From positions 25,621,823 to 25,676,822 of the forward strand of contig NC_091571.1 in the NCBI RefSeq assembly GCF_042767895.1: 55,000 nucleotides of DNA, given 5' to 3'. Shown piece after piece: positions 1 to 10,229 of this stretch. The position numbers and the translations under genes are program-made. The notes below the pieces were generated by a model. It was not told the DNA's origin. It made no database searches and worked only from the letters and a program-made list of their open reading frames with translations. Numbering within the stretch: position 1 is the stretch's first letter; every line of letters starts with the position of its first letter. The stretch is from Penaeus vannamei. Taxonomy: Eukaryota; Arthropoda; Malacostraca; Decapoda; Penaeidae.

Positions 1-990
1 CACAAATTTTTCACAAATATAAAATGTTATCATGCTAACCAAAATAACGAACACAAAATATCAAATTAATTCCCACCCCTCCGCTTATTCGCACGATGTC
101 AATTTATTTTAAAAATTATTAAACAATATACAACTCATACCGTCACTCTACAGACGAGATGCGGCGTGGAGGAACTAATGAAATCTTTTATTTTCCGCCG
201 GATACAACATTTTTAATATGTGCTTGGCAAAGTACCCGGCGAAGTGAAATTGCGTCTAACTTTTCTATTATCATTTTTTTTTTTTTTTTTTTTTTTTGGG
301 GGGGGGGTTGTCGCAATCTACATGAATATATCGTTGCCTTTGGGGCATTTAAGGGCTACCAATATGAGGGCATGCGACCGGCATATTCCTCCATGAATTG
401 TCAGTACCTACCGTAATTTTTTTTTGAATAACACTTTTTATCAACTATGATAAAATATAAACTATTTTTTTCAATTGTCTTTAAATAACCTATAAATATA
501 AAACAAACATTGAAACAAATATCTTTAACTTACCAAATGTCACACCGCACACAAAAATTGCTAGGGCCTTACACGTCATGAGCTTACCGGAAAGTGTTCA
601 AGTAATGAACATTGTGTTTTTCCGACATGGGAGGCAATTAAGGTAAAGTGGCAGTAACGTTGTTACAATACATAAGCATAAAAGGAAGAGAGGAAATGTT
701 AGTAGAAGTAGGATTAAATAATGGATTAAAATATTAGTAATCGGTAATGTTTCCATGTTGGTTGAAAGTAGTGCAAAGAAAACGTGACATTTAGAGAAAA
801 CGCGGGTATAGAAAATGCACGATGTCAATAGCAACCTGTAAATGTCTAGAAAATGCAGACATAAACGACTCTACCGCAGAAGGTCGGGGGGGGGGGGGTG
901 ATGCACGATGTCAATAGCAACCTGTAAATGTTTCATATATATATACAATGGAAATAAAAAACCTAAGTACAGATTTAAATTTCTTACCTA
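1..990. other. No gene seen; low-complexity AT-rich DNA
   Basis: I see no coding signal here. The stretch is AT-rich and holds a run of 24 T followed by 10 G (274-307), a run of 13 G (886-898) and a short direct repeat described separately. Open frames crossing the T/G run are low-complexity artefacts. Confidence 0.6.
815..931 (+). repeat. 31-bp direct repeat, 86 bp apart
   Basis: The 31 bases at 815-845, beginning atgcacgatgtcaatagcaa, recur without change at 901-931. The DNA between the copies includes the 13-G run. The pair lies about 60-180 bp beyond the 3' end of the Merlin transposase remnant, so it may belong to that element's terminal region, or it may be a small local duplication. 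Confidence 0.75.
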
Positions 991-993
991 ATT

Positions 994-2019
994 TCATTCA
1001 CTCTCAGAAGTACCCTCATCGCGAGGAACTGGAGTTGGCGGGGGCTGGTCCCGCTGAACCTCGCCTTGGCGGAGGGTATAATGATGCCGCTTCCACAAAA
1101 AAGAATGTAATGGGGAATTAGGTTTCGCTTTAATGAACAAATATCGCGCGATGTATTGCGGCTGATATTCCGATCTAATTCCGGGCCTTTTTATCCACTC
1201 TCTGAGATCGCGCCACAATCTTTTAATGTTCTGTGTATGGACTTGTGGGTCGTGTGGGTCTACAAAATTCTCAGAATGATTAATACTCAGATGTTTGTAA
1301 CCCAAGATGTTTTAGGTTTCGGTAGGCAGCCCATCCATCACTGTATATCATACTGTCTAGTTTTATATATTTCTTAATCAGGGGTATGAGCGTGTCGGCT
1401 CTCTTGTCACCGTCCAGGAGTGGCACCATGAATTTCTTTTTACTGACACGCTCAATACCCCCAAAGACCCACACGTGGCTCACCTGTCTCCCCTGTTATA
1501 CTTGCGCCGCACGAGCAGCGTCTCGTCGATTTCAACGATTACCCCGGCACCTCCTATTGAATTTTGATTTTGTAACCAATTTTGGGTTACTTCAGAACAA
1601 AAACTCCTCCAATCTACGCTAGTAGGTCCTGACATGCCAATACATTTCGTGACAGTTTCATGATCCAAATACTTTTGCAACCAATGATTAACAAATAAAA
1701 CTACTTTATATGGTGCCAAATGGGTTCCCTGCAGAAACGTGCCGCTGTAATCGCTGATCGAGAAAACGCAACTTTTACGACGTTTTGTTTTTGCGAAACT
1801 TTTACGACGTTTTGTTTTTGCATTTTTTTTCCATCTGCCACAATACCACGTATGTCGATCTTCACGGTATTTGCAAGGTAAAACGTAGCGTGGACAATTT
1901 ACCGCCCTTGGCAAAACACCGTGTGCTCCCAGGAATTCTATAGCGCCATCATTTTTCTCAAAATAATCAGATATTACACTATAGTAGTGAGGGTTACACC
2001 CGACGCACCTGAGATCCAT
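994..2019 (-). pseudogene. Merlin/IS1595-like DDE transposase, frameshifted
   Basis: This is a cut-and-paste transposase of the ISXO2/IS1595 type, called Merlin in eukaryotes. Three minus-strand segments in different frames join into one protein: 2019-1480, 1483-1280 and 1305-994. The catalytic acids are visible: D in VEIDET, D in IYSDGWAAY, and E in INHSENFVDP, which is followed by HTQNIKRLW. The first break is a one-base shift near 1,482 after KYNRG. The second is an extra T near 1,300; the related copy at 7.4 kb reads in frame there. A 27-bp tandem duplication (1,770-1,821) doubles a basic stretch, KTKRRKS. The N-terminal part has several cysteines and may hold a zinc-binding fold, which is inference. 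The gene is dead; family assignment is confident. Confidence 0.85.
1770..1821 (-). repeat. 27-bp in-frame tandem duplication inside the transposase
   Basis: The unit aacttttacgacgttttgtt plus seven bases occurs twice head to tail. Because it is 27 bp, it inserts nine residues without a frameshift and doubles a lysine/arginine-rich stretch. Confidence 0.8.
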
Positions 2020-2499
2020 GATGACGAAAGATTCATTATACTCGCTTCACTCTACCACTATACCTACCTGTTCCACACACGGTGTCTCGTGATTGGTCAA
2101 TAGTATTTCTTGGAATATAATTGGCTTTCGTGATAATGTCACGCGCATGTAGTGTCGAATAAATATTTCAAAATGTTTCGTGCGCAATTCAGGTGATAAC
2201 ATTTTTGTTTTTGAAAATCCCGCGCATTTCTTAAGGCCCCTCTTGCTCGTAATATGGGTGAGCCACATCGGTTTGCGCAGACCAAGAAATTTATTTGTTA
2301 TTGTAAATACTCAATATCATGTGAGTATTACTGGTCTATTATCATATATTTTGATAGACACAAAATCTGCTTCGTGTACCGTTCTGTGGGATTTATCAAC
2401 GCACGAATCTCGGTGATTAGAATAATTGTACAAAAATGAAACAGCATCATTGTTTTGTTTACAAAAGGAAGGAAAGGATATCGGATGGCGATTTGTTAA

Positions 2500-3330
2500 C
2501 GTTGTTATACCTCATTTTCATGTTTCAAAATTTATTAAACAGTGATCTAAGGAAATCGGCCTGACGCCCCTTCTGCGCACGCGCTTTTTGGCGTTTCTGC
2601 CGCCAGGTTTGACACATGGATTCGCGGGCAGTCGGTGACAGGAGGCCGGTGAGAAATGTTTCGGTTTTGGTGTTACGTCGATTCTAGGTTGTTCTTAATA
2701 CAGTGGAAACGAAGAAGAAAAAGACTTTAACTATCGCAGTTTGATTTCTAAGGCCATCAAGTACCCCAAATCCCGAAAAAAGTGATAAAAACGAAGCAAT
2801 CACATCCACAATAGACCAACCAACTGATCGAAAGAAGCGAGGGAAAATTGAGTTTGGTCTTTCGATATGTAAAGGTATTTGGTTTAATGTTTAGTATGTA
2901 TGTAGCTCTATCTTGCCGTACATACCATACCGAGGTGAAGAGAATGTGTCCCGGGGGTGTCGGGGAGGCTTGCCCCCCATCAACCCTCCCCTTGGGCAGT
3001 GCCAGAAGGGCACGCCTAGTCACGGCACCGTAAATTGCTAGGTCAAGTTGGGTTATGGGTTAAGACTTTGTTTTGGGTTTGGAAGGTGTGAAATCCTGTA
3101 GATTTTGCCGAAATATGAGTTGGATTCCCGTAGAGTTTTTCGAACTGGCGCATCGGTGCATGGACTTTCAAAGATGACGGGCATTAGCCGATTTTTAGCG
3201 TTTTTTGTGCTAGTTTTACACGTTTCTGTTTGCTATTATTTTTATTTAAGCCTGTTTTACTCCATAATTTCCCTGATATACTTCATGCCCTCCCCTGCTA
3301 ACGGGACTTAACACATCAAGATCGTAGGAT
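2500..3330 (+). repeat. Dispersed repeat family 'LIR', copy A
   Basis: This is the first of at least seven copies of a repeat in the window. It aligns with copy C from about 4,594 to 5,530. Shared blocks are gtgataaaaacgaagcaatc, gtatgtagctctatcttgc, a short hairpin-like gcagtgcc...agggcacgcc near 3,000, and gctaacgggact at its right end. It lacks the first ~100 bp seen in copies B and C. Copy A abuts the Merlin remnant on its left. There is no sign of coding: frames are short and not conserved between copies. Confidence 0.75.
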
Positions 3331-3350
3331 GTGATTGCTATGGAAATTAT

Positions 3351-3393
3351 CATCAGATTCATTCTCATCACTTGAGAATAAATCTGATGATAC
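3351..3393. repeat. Short near-perfect hairpin
   Basis: tcatcagattcattctca is followed, after a loop of about four bases, by ttgagaataaatctgatga, giving an 18-bp stem with one mismatch. It lies just past the right end of LIR copy A, outside the part shared with the other copies. Confidence 0.7.
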
Positions 3394-3609
3394 AAATATT
3401 GTCTGGGAAATCCTGATTGGCATAATCGAAAAATTAACCCAAAATAAATATCTACAAAAAATTATAGTCCCATGAACGTTCTCCCGTCTTAGTTACGTAT
3501 CTGAATAATAGATGGCGGTCTATGAAGTTTTTGGGCCTCGCATTTATTTTAATCGGTGTAATATGTGCTTTCCTATCTTTCTTGTGTAGTTTTTGGTTAA
3601 AACGCGCTT

Positions 3610-3970
3610 GTCAAAACGATATTTGGCTAATTATTAGTGTCTGCTGTTACACATTTATGCTTTTAAAGTCTTTCATTAATGTTATTATACTTTTTTTGCG
3701 TATTTAAGTTTTTAGCTATGCCCTTATTTAGAATCGTGCGCATCGAGTGATTCACACTTTCTTGCTCCAGCCATAGGTTGACAGCTCACGGCCCGCTCAT
3801 TTTGAGGTAGAACGGCGGTGAGAAATGTTTCCAGTGTTGTGTTGAATCAAGACAACGAAGAATAATGAGACTTTAGTAGCCATTCTAGTTTAATATCTGG
3901 GCCCATTAAGTGCTCCAAATGACAAAAATGGGAGGAAAATTTACAGGGATAGCAAACAAGATTTGAGTTT
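3610..3970 (+). repeat. LIR family, copy B (5' part)
   Basis: The block tttggctaattattagtgtc and then tgctgttacacatttatgct match copy C at 4,529-4,572. Further right the copy continues through gagaaatgtttccagtgttg and the tract that reads gggcccattaagtgctccaa. It breaks off near 3,970 in an A-rich run. This version is closer to copy E at 23.1 kb than to copies A and C, which suggests at least two subfamilies. Confidence 0.65.
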
Positions 3971-4038
3971 AAAAAAAAAGAAAAAAAAAAGTATGGATTG
4001 CTTACCTTGATATAAAACAAGACACTTTTCATCTATGG

Positions 4039-4347
4039 CAGCGTTGTCCAAATATTTTCGCGCATTGTACCGTTTATTACTTGTACACTTACGTACCCCC
4101 CCCCCCTATCCACCATGGCTAAACAAAGTGTTTTATTTAGGATAATGCAGACAATATACTAATTATGAAAAGACTGCAGTGGAGGAGTGTTGGTCAATAT
4201 ATTTGAATTTAATACACGAATAAATAAGATGATTCACAGAACATGTGATGTTTCTGTTTGTGTATGTATGTGTTCCTTGTTCGCGTACCCTTATAATCTA
4301 TGTTGCGTATCCCCAGGGGTACGTGAACCCCAGTCTGGACAACACTG
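4039..4347. mobile_element. hAT-like MITE with perfect 8-bp target duplication
   Basis: The element is 309 bp long. Its ends are cagcgttgtcca (left) and tggacaacactg (right), which are inverted repeats with one mismatch starting CAG as in the hAT superfamily. It is flanked on both sides by the exact octamer atctatgg (4,031-4,038 and 4,348-4,355), the 8-bp target duplication typical of hAT insertion. The inside holds a run of 12 C, a small palindrome around gtatccccaggggtac and no coding capacity, so it is a non-autonomous copy that needed a transposase from elsewhere. Confidence 0.85.
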
Positions 4348-4499
4348 ATCTATGGCATAAGTTGCGCAAATCGAAAAAAAGGAGGTACATGATAGAGAAG
4401 AGAGAGATCACCCCATCTTTTTCTAAGGTCTTTGCCATGTTGACATCGCGAAAGTAAAGAAAATTATGACCACTCTACGCATTCCAGTGCTCTCTCAAG

Positions 4500-5695
4500 T
4501 AGGTCATGTATTAATACGTTTGTCAAATCGACATTTGGCTAATCATCAGTGTCTGCTGTTCCACATTTATGCTTTCAAAGGCCTTTGTTAATGGTGTTAT
4601 GCCTCATTTACGTATATCAAGATTTATTAGACAGTGATTTACAGGAATCAGTCTGAAGAACCTACGCACACGCATTTCCCCGTTTCTGCTGCCAGGTTTG
4701 TCAGGACGATTCCCGGGCCTTCGGTGACAGAAAGCCGGCGAGAAAGGTTTTGTTTTCGGTGTTGCGTCGATTCTAGGTTCTTGAAGACTATACAGTGGTA
4801 GCGAAGAAGAAAAAGACCATAATAACTTTCGCAGTTACATTGCTGAAGCCATCAAGTACACCAAATCCCAAAGAAAGTGATAAAAACGAAGCAATCCGCA
4901 ATAGACTGACCGACCGAAAAAAAAACAAAAAAAAACAAGGAAAATTGACAGTTTAGTCTTGTACATAAAGGAATTTGGTTTGTTTACAGTATGGATGTAG
5001 CTCTATCTTGCAGCACATACCGAGGTGAAGAAAATGTATCCCGGTGGTGTCGGGGGGCAGAGCCCCATATCAACCCTCCCCTTGGGCAGTGCCTGAGGTA
5101 TTTGGTTTTATTATATTACGGTGTGAATGAAGTTCTATCTTGCCATACATACTGAGGTCAAGAGAATGTGTCCCAGGGGGGTCCCCCTCGTGCAACGCCC
5201 GAAGTGCACGCCTTGCCACAGCAACTTAATTGCTATATTAGGCTGCTTTATTGGTCAATACGTTGTTTAGGGGTTTGGAACGTGTGAATTCCCGTAGAGT
5301 TTTGCCGAAAGGTGGGATGGGTTCTCGTAGAGTTTTTGAATTATGGCGCGTCAGCCCGTAGAATTTAAAAAATAGTGGTTACATCCGTAGCGTTTAATGG
5401 CCGATTTTAAGCATTTTTTATGCTAGTTTTATGCATTTTAATCGATATTCTTCTTTAAGCCTGTTTAACCCCATAATTTCTGATATACTGACCCTAACCT
5501 ACTTCATGCCCTTGCTTACTAACGGGACTATCAAATCAAGATCGTCGATGGAGAAATGGTACTCAATCTCCTGAACGATTCATTCACACAAGAAACGACG
5601 CCAAGAATCGATGAAATCATTAGAATTCCTGCAGAAAAACATCATTTTTTCGACTTGGGAAGGTGCATCGCTCTGTTACAAATACCCTATTAATA
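4500..5695 (+). repeat. LIR family copy C, left arm of a large inverted repeat
   Basis: This is the most complete plus-strand copy. It matches the reverse complement of 6,000-7,010 from end to end: the outer part (tcgacatttggctaatcatc), the middle (gtagctctatcttgc, aagcatttttta), and the inner end (ctaacgggactatcaaatca, aatggtactcaatctcctga, gcagaaaaacatcat, ttacaaataccctat). The arms are clearly diverged, so the structure is old. Roughly 300 bp separate them. A frame of about 55 codons is open near the inner end of both arms, but the changes between the arms are nearly all replacement changes, so I do not call it a gene. Confidence 0.8.
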
Positions 5696-5999
5696 AAAAC
5701 AATATAAACAAGTTAATTGTTGATAAAACAATAATGATTTTAATGATTTATTGTGTTAACAAATATTAGTACAAAACAAAATTATGAAACGAAATTATAC
5801 TATTCACTGTAGTTCAGTGTCGCCATCATTGCTGTCTACGTGATCAACGAGGATGTCACTCCCAAGCAAACTTTCATCGCATTTTTGATAAATTTACTTG
5901 CCTTAGTGATGATTTAACGTTTTTTTTTTTCTACATGTAAATTGTGCAAGGTGTGTAATATGCCGGTTCTCATTATAACCAATTTATATAGTACTAGCC
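5696..5999 (-). other. Spacer between inverted arms; possible tail of a lost ORF
   Basis: The ~300 bp between the arms is AT-rich. On the minus strand 5,815-5,895 reads as a short acidic peptide ending GDTELQ and a stop, beginning after CDESLLGSD, with a stop codon shortly upstream. It could be the worn C-terminus of an element protein, but there is too little to name. Confidence 0.3.
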
Positions 6000-7010
6000 T
6001 TCTATTAGGTATTTGTTACTGAGGGCAATGCACCCTCCTAGAGACTGTTGTAAAAATGATGTTTTTTTCTGCAGGAAATCCAATGATTTCATCTATTATC
6101 GGTGTTTCTTGTGCGAATGAATCGTTCAGGAGATCGAGTACCATTTCTCCATCGATGATCTTGATTTCATAGTCCCGTTAGCAGGGGAGGGCATGAAGTA
6201 TATCAGGGAAATATTGGGCATAAAATAAGAATAAAGATGAAAAAATGCTTAAAACTAGCACACACACACTCACAAAAAAACAAAAAACAAAACAAAACAA
6301 AAAAAAAGCCTAAAAGCCAATGAAATTCTACGGACGTAATCGCCATCTTTGAAATTCTGGACCCCCGCACCAGAATTGGGAACCCAACCCACCTTTCGGC
6401 AAACCTCTACGGGAATTCACATGTTCCAACCCCCCCCCCCCAAAAAAAAAAAAAAAAAAAAAAACGTATTGCCCCCCCCACCCCTACATTCTCTTCACCT
6501 AGGTATGTACAAGATAGAGCTACATCGATACTGTAAACAATAAACCAAATACCTTTATATCTGGAAGTCAAACTTTCGTTCACTTGTTTCCTTCGTCTGG
6601 AGTGCTTCGATTTTAATCACTTTTTTCGGCATTTGGATTTCTTGATGGCCCCAGATCTTAAACTGGGATCGTTACTGAAGTACATTTTATCTTCTTTCTC
6701 ACTGTATATTCTTAAAAATAACCCATAAGAATCAACACAGCACTGGAAATGCAACACTTCCTACCGGCTTGGCTTTACAACTCGAAATGAACAGGCCCTC
6801 AGCTATCAAGCTGGCGGCTACGAAAGGAAGTGTGAAATGCAATGCACGATGCACACGACTCTAAATGAGGCTATAAATCAATCTTAAAACACGTAAATGA
6901 AGTATATTAACATATTAACTGACTTTAAGTGCCTAAATTTGTAACATAATTCACTGATAATTAGCCAGATATTTGACATGTGCAAAGTAACACTGGTACT
7001 ACTTAAGGCA
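6000..7010 (-). repeat. LIR family copy D, right arm of the inverted repeat
   Basis: This copy is the reverse complement of copy C, with several gaps. It carries a C12-A23 homopolymer at 6,430-6,464 and an A/C-rich insertion near 6,265-6,310. Reading outward it ends in the block whose reverse complement is tctggctaattatcagtgaa, the counterpart of 4,529-4,548 in copy C. Together with copy C it could fold into a hairpin with arms of about 1.1 kb. Confidence 0.8.
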
Positions 7011-7300
7011 TCGCAGTAATGTGTTCAGCAGTCAGTGTTTTTCTTCGTAAGGTAAACTTAAAATTTGAGAAGCGGCTTTGTGGTATATTTTCGTCATTTA
7101 GCGGTAAATATAAGACCCACTGCAGCTTAAACTATGATCTATCCCATTCTATTTCTTCCGCCCTGTAAGATGGCGGTGTCCACTTCCCTCTATCTACACG
7201 CGTCTGTGTCTTAAACTTGTACCTTCTATTATTGCGCCTCTGTCATTATACCTGACCGTCATGTGTCTTCGATGTGATACTATTTCTGGTGAATGTTTTT
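7011..7300. other. No gene seen
   Basis: This is unassigned AT-rich DNA between LIR copy D and the deleted Merlin relative. I see no coding, repeat or regulatory signal that I can support. Confidence 0.5.
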
Positions 7301-8245
7301 TCATCATCCAGGAGCTGACTTCATGCCGGGGCGTTTTGCCCACTCTTTTAGGTCGCGCCACAATCTTTCAATGTTCTGTGTATGGATTTGTGGATCGTCT
7401 GGGTCTACAAAATTTTCAGAATGATTAATACTCAGATGTTTGTAACCATGATGTAGGTTTCTGTAGGCAGCCCATCCATCACTATATCACACCCTGTGCT
7501 CTCAGGAATTGAATCTTTTTTTTCTCAGATATAACAATATAATAGTGAGGATTACAACTGTCGCACCTGAGATCCATTTTGGTAAGTTATTACACTTGCT
7601 TTACTCAACCACTAGACATAATTGTTCAACACACGTGTCACGTGATTGGTCAGTAGCGTTTCCTTTAATACTGTTGGCTTTTGACAATGTCACACATGTA
7701 GTGTAGAATACATTTTTCAAAAGGTTTCGTGCACAATTCATGCGATAACATTTTTTATTTGAAATTCCCGCGCATTCCGTGTAAGAAATGTTTTTGTAGC
7801 TGTAAGTTCTGGATAACATTGTACTGTTTTATTGTTATATCTTTTAAAAGCACGATACTCTATTATTGCAATAAATATATGGAAATGAAATAGCATCATT
7901 GTTTTGTTTACAAAAGTATTTTTTTTCCGGTTACAAGAGTGTCGTTTTTTTTTTCATCTGCGACATTTCTCCGGGCCGATCGCGACAGCAACTCTGCCGA
8001 TGCTTCTACGCTGTGCCACAGGTGCGGCTCCACCCCCATTCCTAGGAATTGTACTTGTTGACGAATCTGATTTTGTTTTTGAATTGTATCAATTAACAAA
8101 TTGTTATAATGATACAACATAATAGATACAAGTTGTTAGTTATCAACATATTAAAATTACAAATCAAACGACAGAAAAGTATCGAAAATATTTCGTTAAC
8201 GCTGGGGAAAAAAGGCCTAAAATGTAGGGAAGGATATCGGAAGGC
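7300..8245 (-). mobile_element. Internally deleted Merlin relative
   Basis: Minus strand 7,500-7,320 encodes the C-terminal DDE part in one open frame: SDGWAAYRN, then INHSENFVDP with the third catalytic acid, then HTQNIERLW. Just upstream, at about 7,493, the sequence jumps to the region encoding the N-terminal part of the transposase, matching 1,921 onwards in the first copy. Around 575 bp of the catalytic domain is therefore missing. Beyond it, 7,601-7,916 matches 2,047-2,460. About 300 bp (7,917-8,215) is present here but not in the first copy, after which aggatatcggaaggcgattt is shared again. It cannot make a working enzyme. Confidence 0.75.
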
Positions 8246-8308
8246 GATTTTAAAATATTTGCATATATTATTTTTCGTCTAAAATGCGGCTAACTGGAAA
8301 TTTACCTG

Positions 8309-9500
8309 TTATATTAAGGGTTTGTTTAGTTTGTTAGCAAGACCACTAAGTGTTTTTGTTTCAGTAATATGTTGGGGTAGCCTGCTCCAGTCACATATGG
8401 TACGAGGGAAGGAGTGCTTGTGTTGGTGTGGTTTGTGACGAATTTACTGTTGTGAGTTCCTTGTGTTGTGTATGTTTTGCTTGTAAGTATTCGTGATTGT
8501 TGATGTCTGTAATGTTCTTGATCTTGTACATGATTGTGTCTGTATGCTTGTCTCGAGCAGGTCCATATTAATCTGTTTTTATGTGAGATGTAATACCAGG
8601 TGTACGTGTGTAATTGTGTCATATACCTAGCAGCCCAAGTATTGACCTGTTCGAGCTTCTCAATGCTGTGTATTATAAGGTACGTGTTTGAGGTTAGAAA
8701 CCCCAGTGTTCTGTTCTTGTCAATGATGAAATCAGTGGGTGTTGAAAGTAAGATTGTAAGGTGAATGCCGAGGTATCTATATGATGCTGCAGGTGTCAGT
8801 TGTTGGTTGTGTAGGCGGTGTGTAGTGTATTTGTGTATATCTGGTGAAGCGGAGAATGTTCCATTAGTCGGGTCTAAAGGACATTTGCATCGACCTTTCT
8901 CACTGTTCTAGGACGTCTGTCTTGCTGGAGGAGTCTGCAGTCGTCTTCAGTTTTAAAAGGTCAAAACAAAAGACTTACGTCAACAAAATGTGTAGCAGAA
9001 GAGTTAGGTGTCGAAATGGAAGGTCGAGAATGTGCAGAAGGAAGAGAAGGGGGCCAAGAACGGTGCATTGTGGGTCACCAGAAGAGACAGACAGGGTCAG
9101 AAGATATCTCGTCTAGTAGGACACGTTGGGTCCTACGCGTTAAGAAAGCAGCGATCCTGTGAAGAATTTGTCCAATGATCTCTTAATGTCGTAATTTAAG
9201 TGCAAGTCTTTTGTGAAGAACCTTGTCAAAGGCAAACAGTATGGCATCAACTTGTTTAGTGTCGCATCTGTCAAGTTGTTGGTTAATGTCATGATGAGTG
9301 GTGATTAGTCGAGTCACATGATCATCTGTGCCGAAAACCGTGTTGGGAGTCTGTAAGAATGTGGGTATCAATGTGACTCACTGTTTATGTATTATATGTT
9401 CAAAAATTTTGCAGATGATCGATGTGAGGTACATGAGGCGATAATTAGTCGGGTCAATTCTGTCACCTGTTTTGAAAGGGGGTTGATATTTGCGCAAAGC
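8309..9500 (-). pseudogene. LINE reverse transcriptase and C-terminal tail, broken
   Basis: Minus strand 9,371-9,183 encodes an RT finger/palm segment (HHDINQQLDRC, then AFDKVLHKRLALKLRH). The catalytic box lies near 8,962-8,988 and reads HFVDVSLLF, where active LINEs have an F/Y-A-D-D motif. The second aspartate is replaced by valine, so the polymerase would be dead even if the frames were intact. The C-terminal tail at 8,400-8,309 can be read as RTICDWSRLPQHITET in one frame, a typical end of this LINE type. At least three frame changes separate these parts. Confidence 0.8.
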
Positions 9501-10229
9501 CAGTCAACCAGTAGAATGTTTGAGCAAGGACAGGGCACAGGACTTTGAGGATCAAGGCAGGGATTTGGTCTGATCCAATGGCTTTATTGGTATCAAGTGT
9601 GGACAATAGTTTCAGTATGCAGTTAGTCGTAATGTCAAGTGGCGGATTTGGGGGATAAGGGCTGTCTGGTATGATGGGTGTATTATGTTTGTGTGTGAAA
9701 TTGGAAGCGTGTTGAGTAAACGTGATTTGTGCTCTGGATCAGTCACAAGGGTGTTGTTGGAGACTTCTAAGGCTGTGATCGCCATAGTGTTGTGTCTATG
9801 CGACTTGAATTTGAATAAGTGTTTAGCGTTGGTCCTGACATGGTTTGTGAGGTTGTTGGAAATTTGTTCGTGTTCTGCTTTCTTTGTTTGGATTTGATGG
9901 CAGCCCAATTTTCTGGAGTGTTGTATGTTTGCGCACATCTGTAGTCGATGTTTTTTACGATGTCTGCGTAGGTCCCAGGATATCTAAGGAAGTGTAGGTC
10001 TACTTGAAGGCGTTTTCTGTGGTATGTGTGTGTCCATGGATGTGAGTATGGTGAGTTTAAGGTTATTCCAATTGGCGGTAAAGCGTCTCGTGTGGGGATC
10101 TGTTGAAAAGTAGTCTGTAGAAGTTGATATCCTGTATGATTGTGTCTGTCGGCTCTGGAAAAGAGGAAAATTGGTCTGTGTCTGTTTGTCTGGTTGGTCT
10201 GAGGTCTGCATCAACGAGGACAATGTCAT
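9501..10229 (-). pseudogene. LINE linker between endonuclease and RT
   Basis: Minus strand 9,938-9,612 carries the linker, including a segment like VTDPEHKSRLLNT that precedes the RT in this group. 10,235-9,984 carries the end of the endonuclease domain; in a neighbouring frame it reads DHDIVLVDADL, the conserved catalytic histidine region. Frames change several times. Confidence 0.65.

Larger units (their letters stand above)
950..2495 (-). mobile_element. Merlin-type DNA transposon remnant
   Basis: This span holds the decayed transposase at 994-2019 and about 480 bp of flanking DNA on its 5' side. That flank is also found beside a second, deleted copy at 7.3-8.2 kb, which shows the two belong to one family. 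Shared marks are the block around agcatcattgttttgtttac (2,443 and 7,890) and aggatatcgg followed by ggcgattt (2,475 and 8,223). I could not find terminal inverted repeats or a target duplication, so both edges are approximate. Confidence 0.6.

Noticed and set aside
3316..3423. 35-codon minus-strand frame rich in Ser and Asp, like the N-terminus of some piggyBac transposases
   Set aside because: Most of the acidic run is produced by the hairpin at 3,351-3,393, and nothing else of a transposase follows.
5500..5695. Open frame (IKIVDGEMVLNLLNDSF...) shared by both arms of the inverted repeat
   Set aside because: The differences between the arms are almost all amino-acid replacements at first codon positions, with no excess of silent changes, so there is no sign of selection on a protein.
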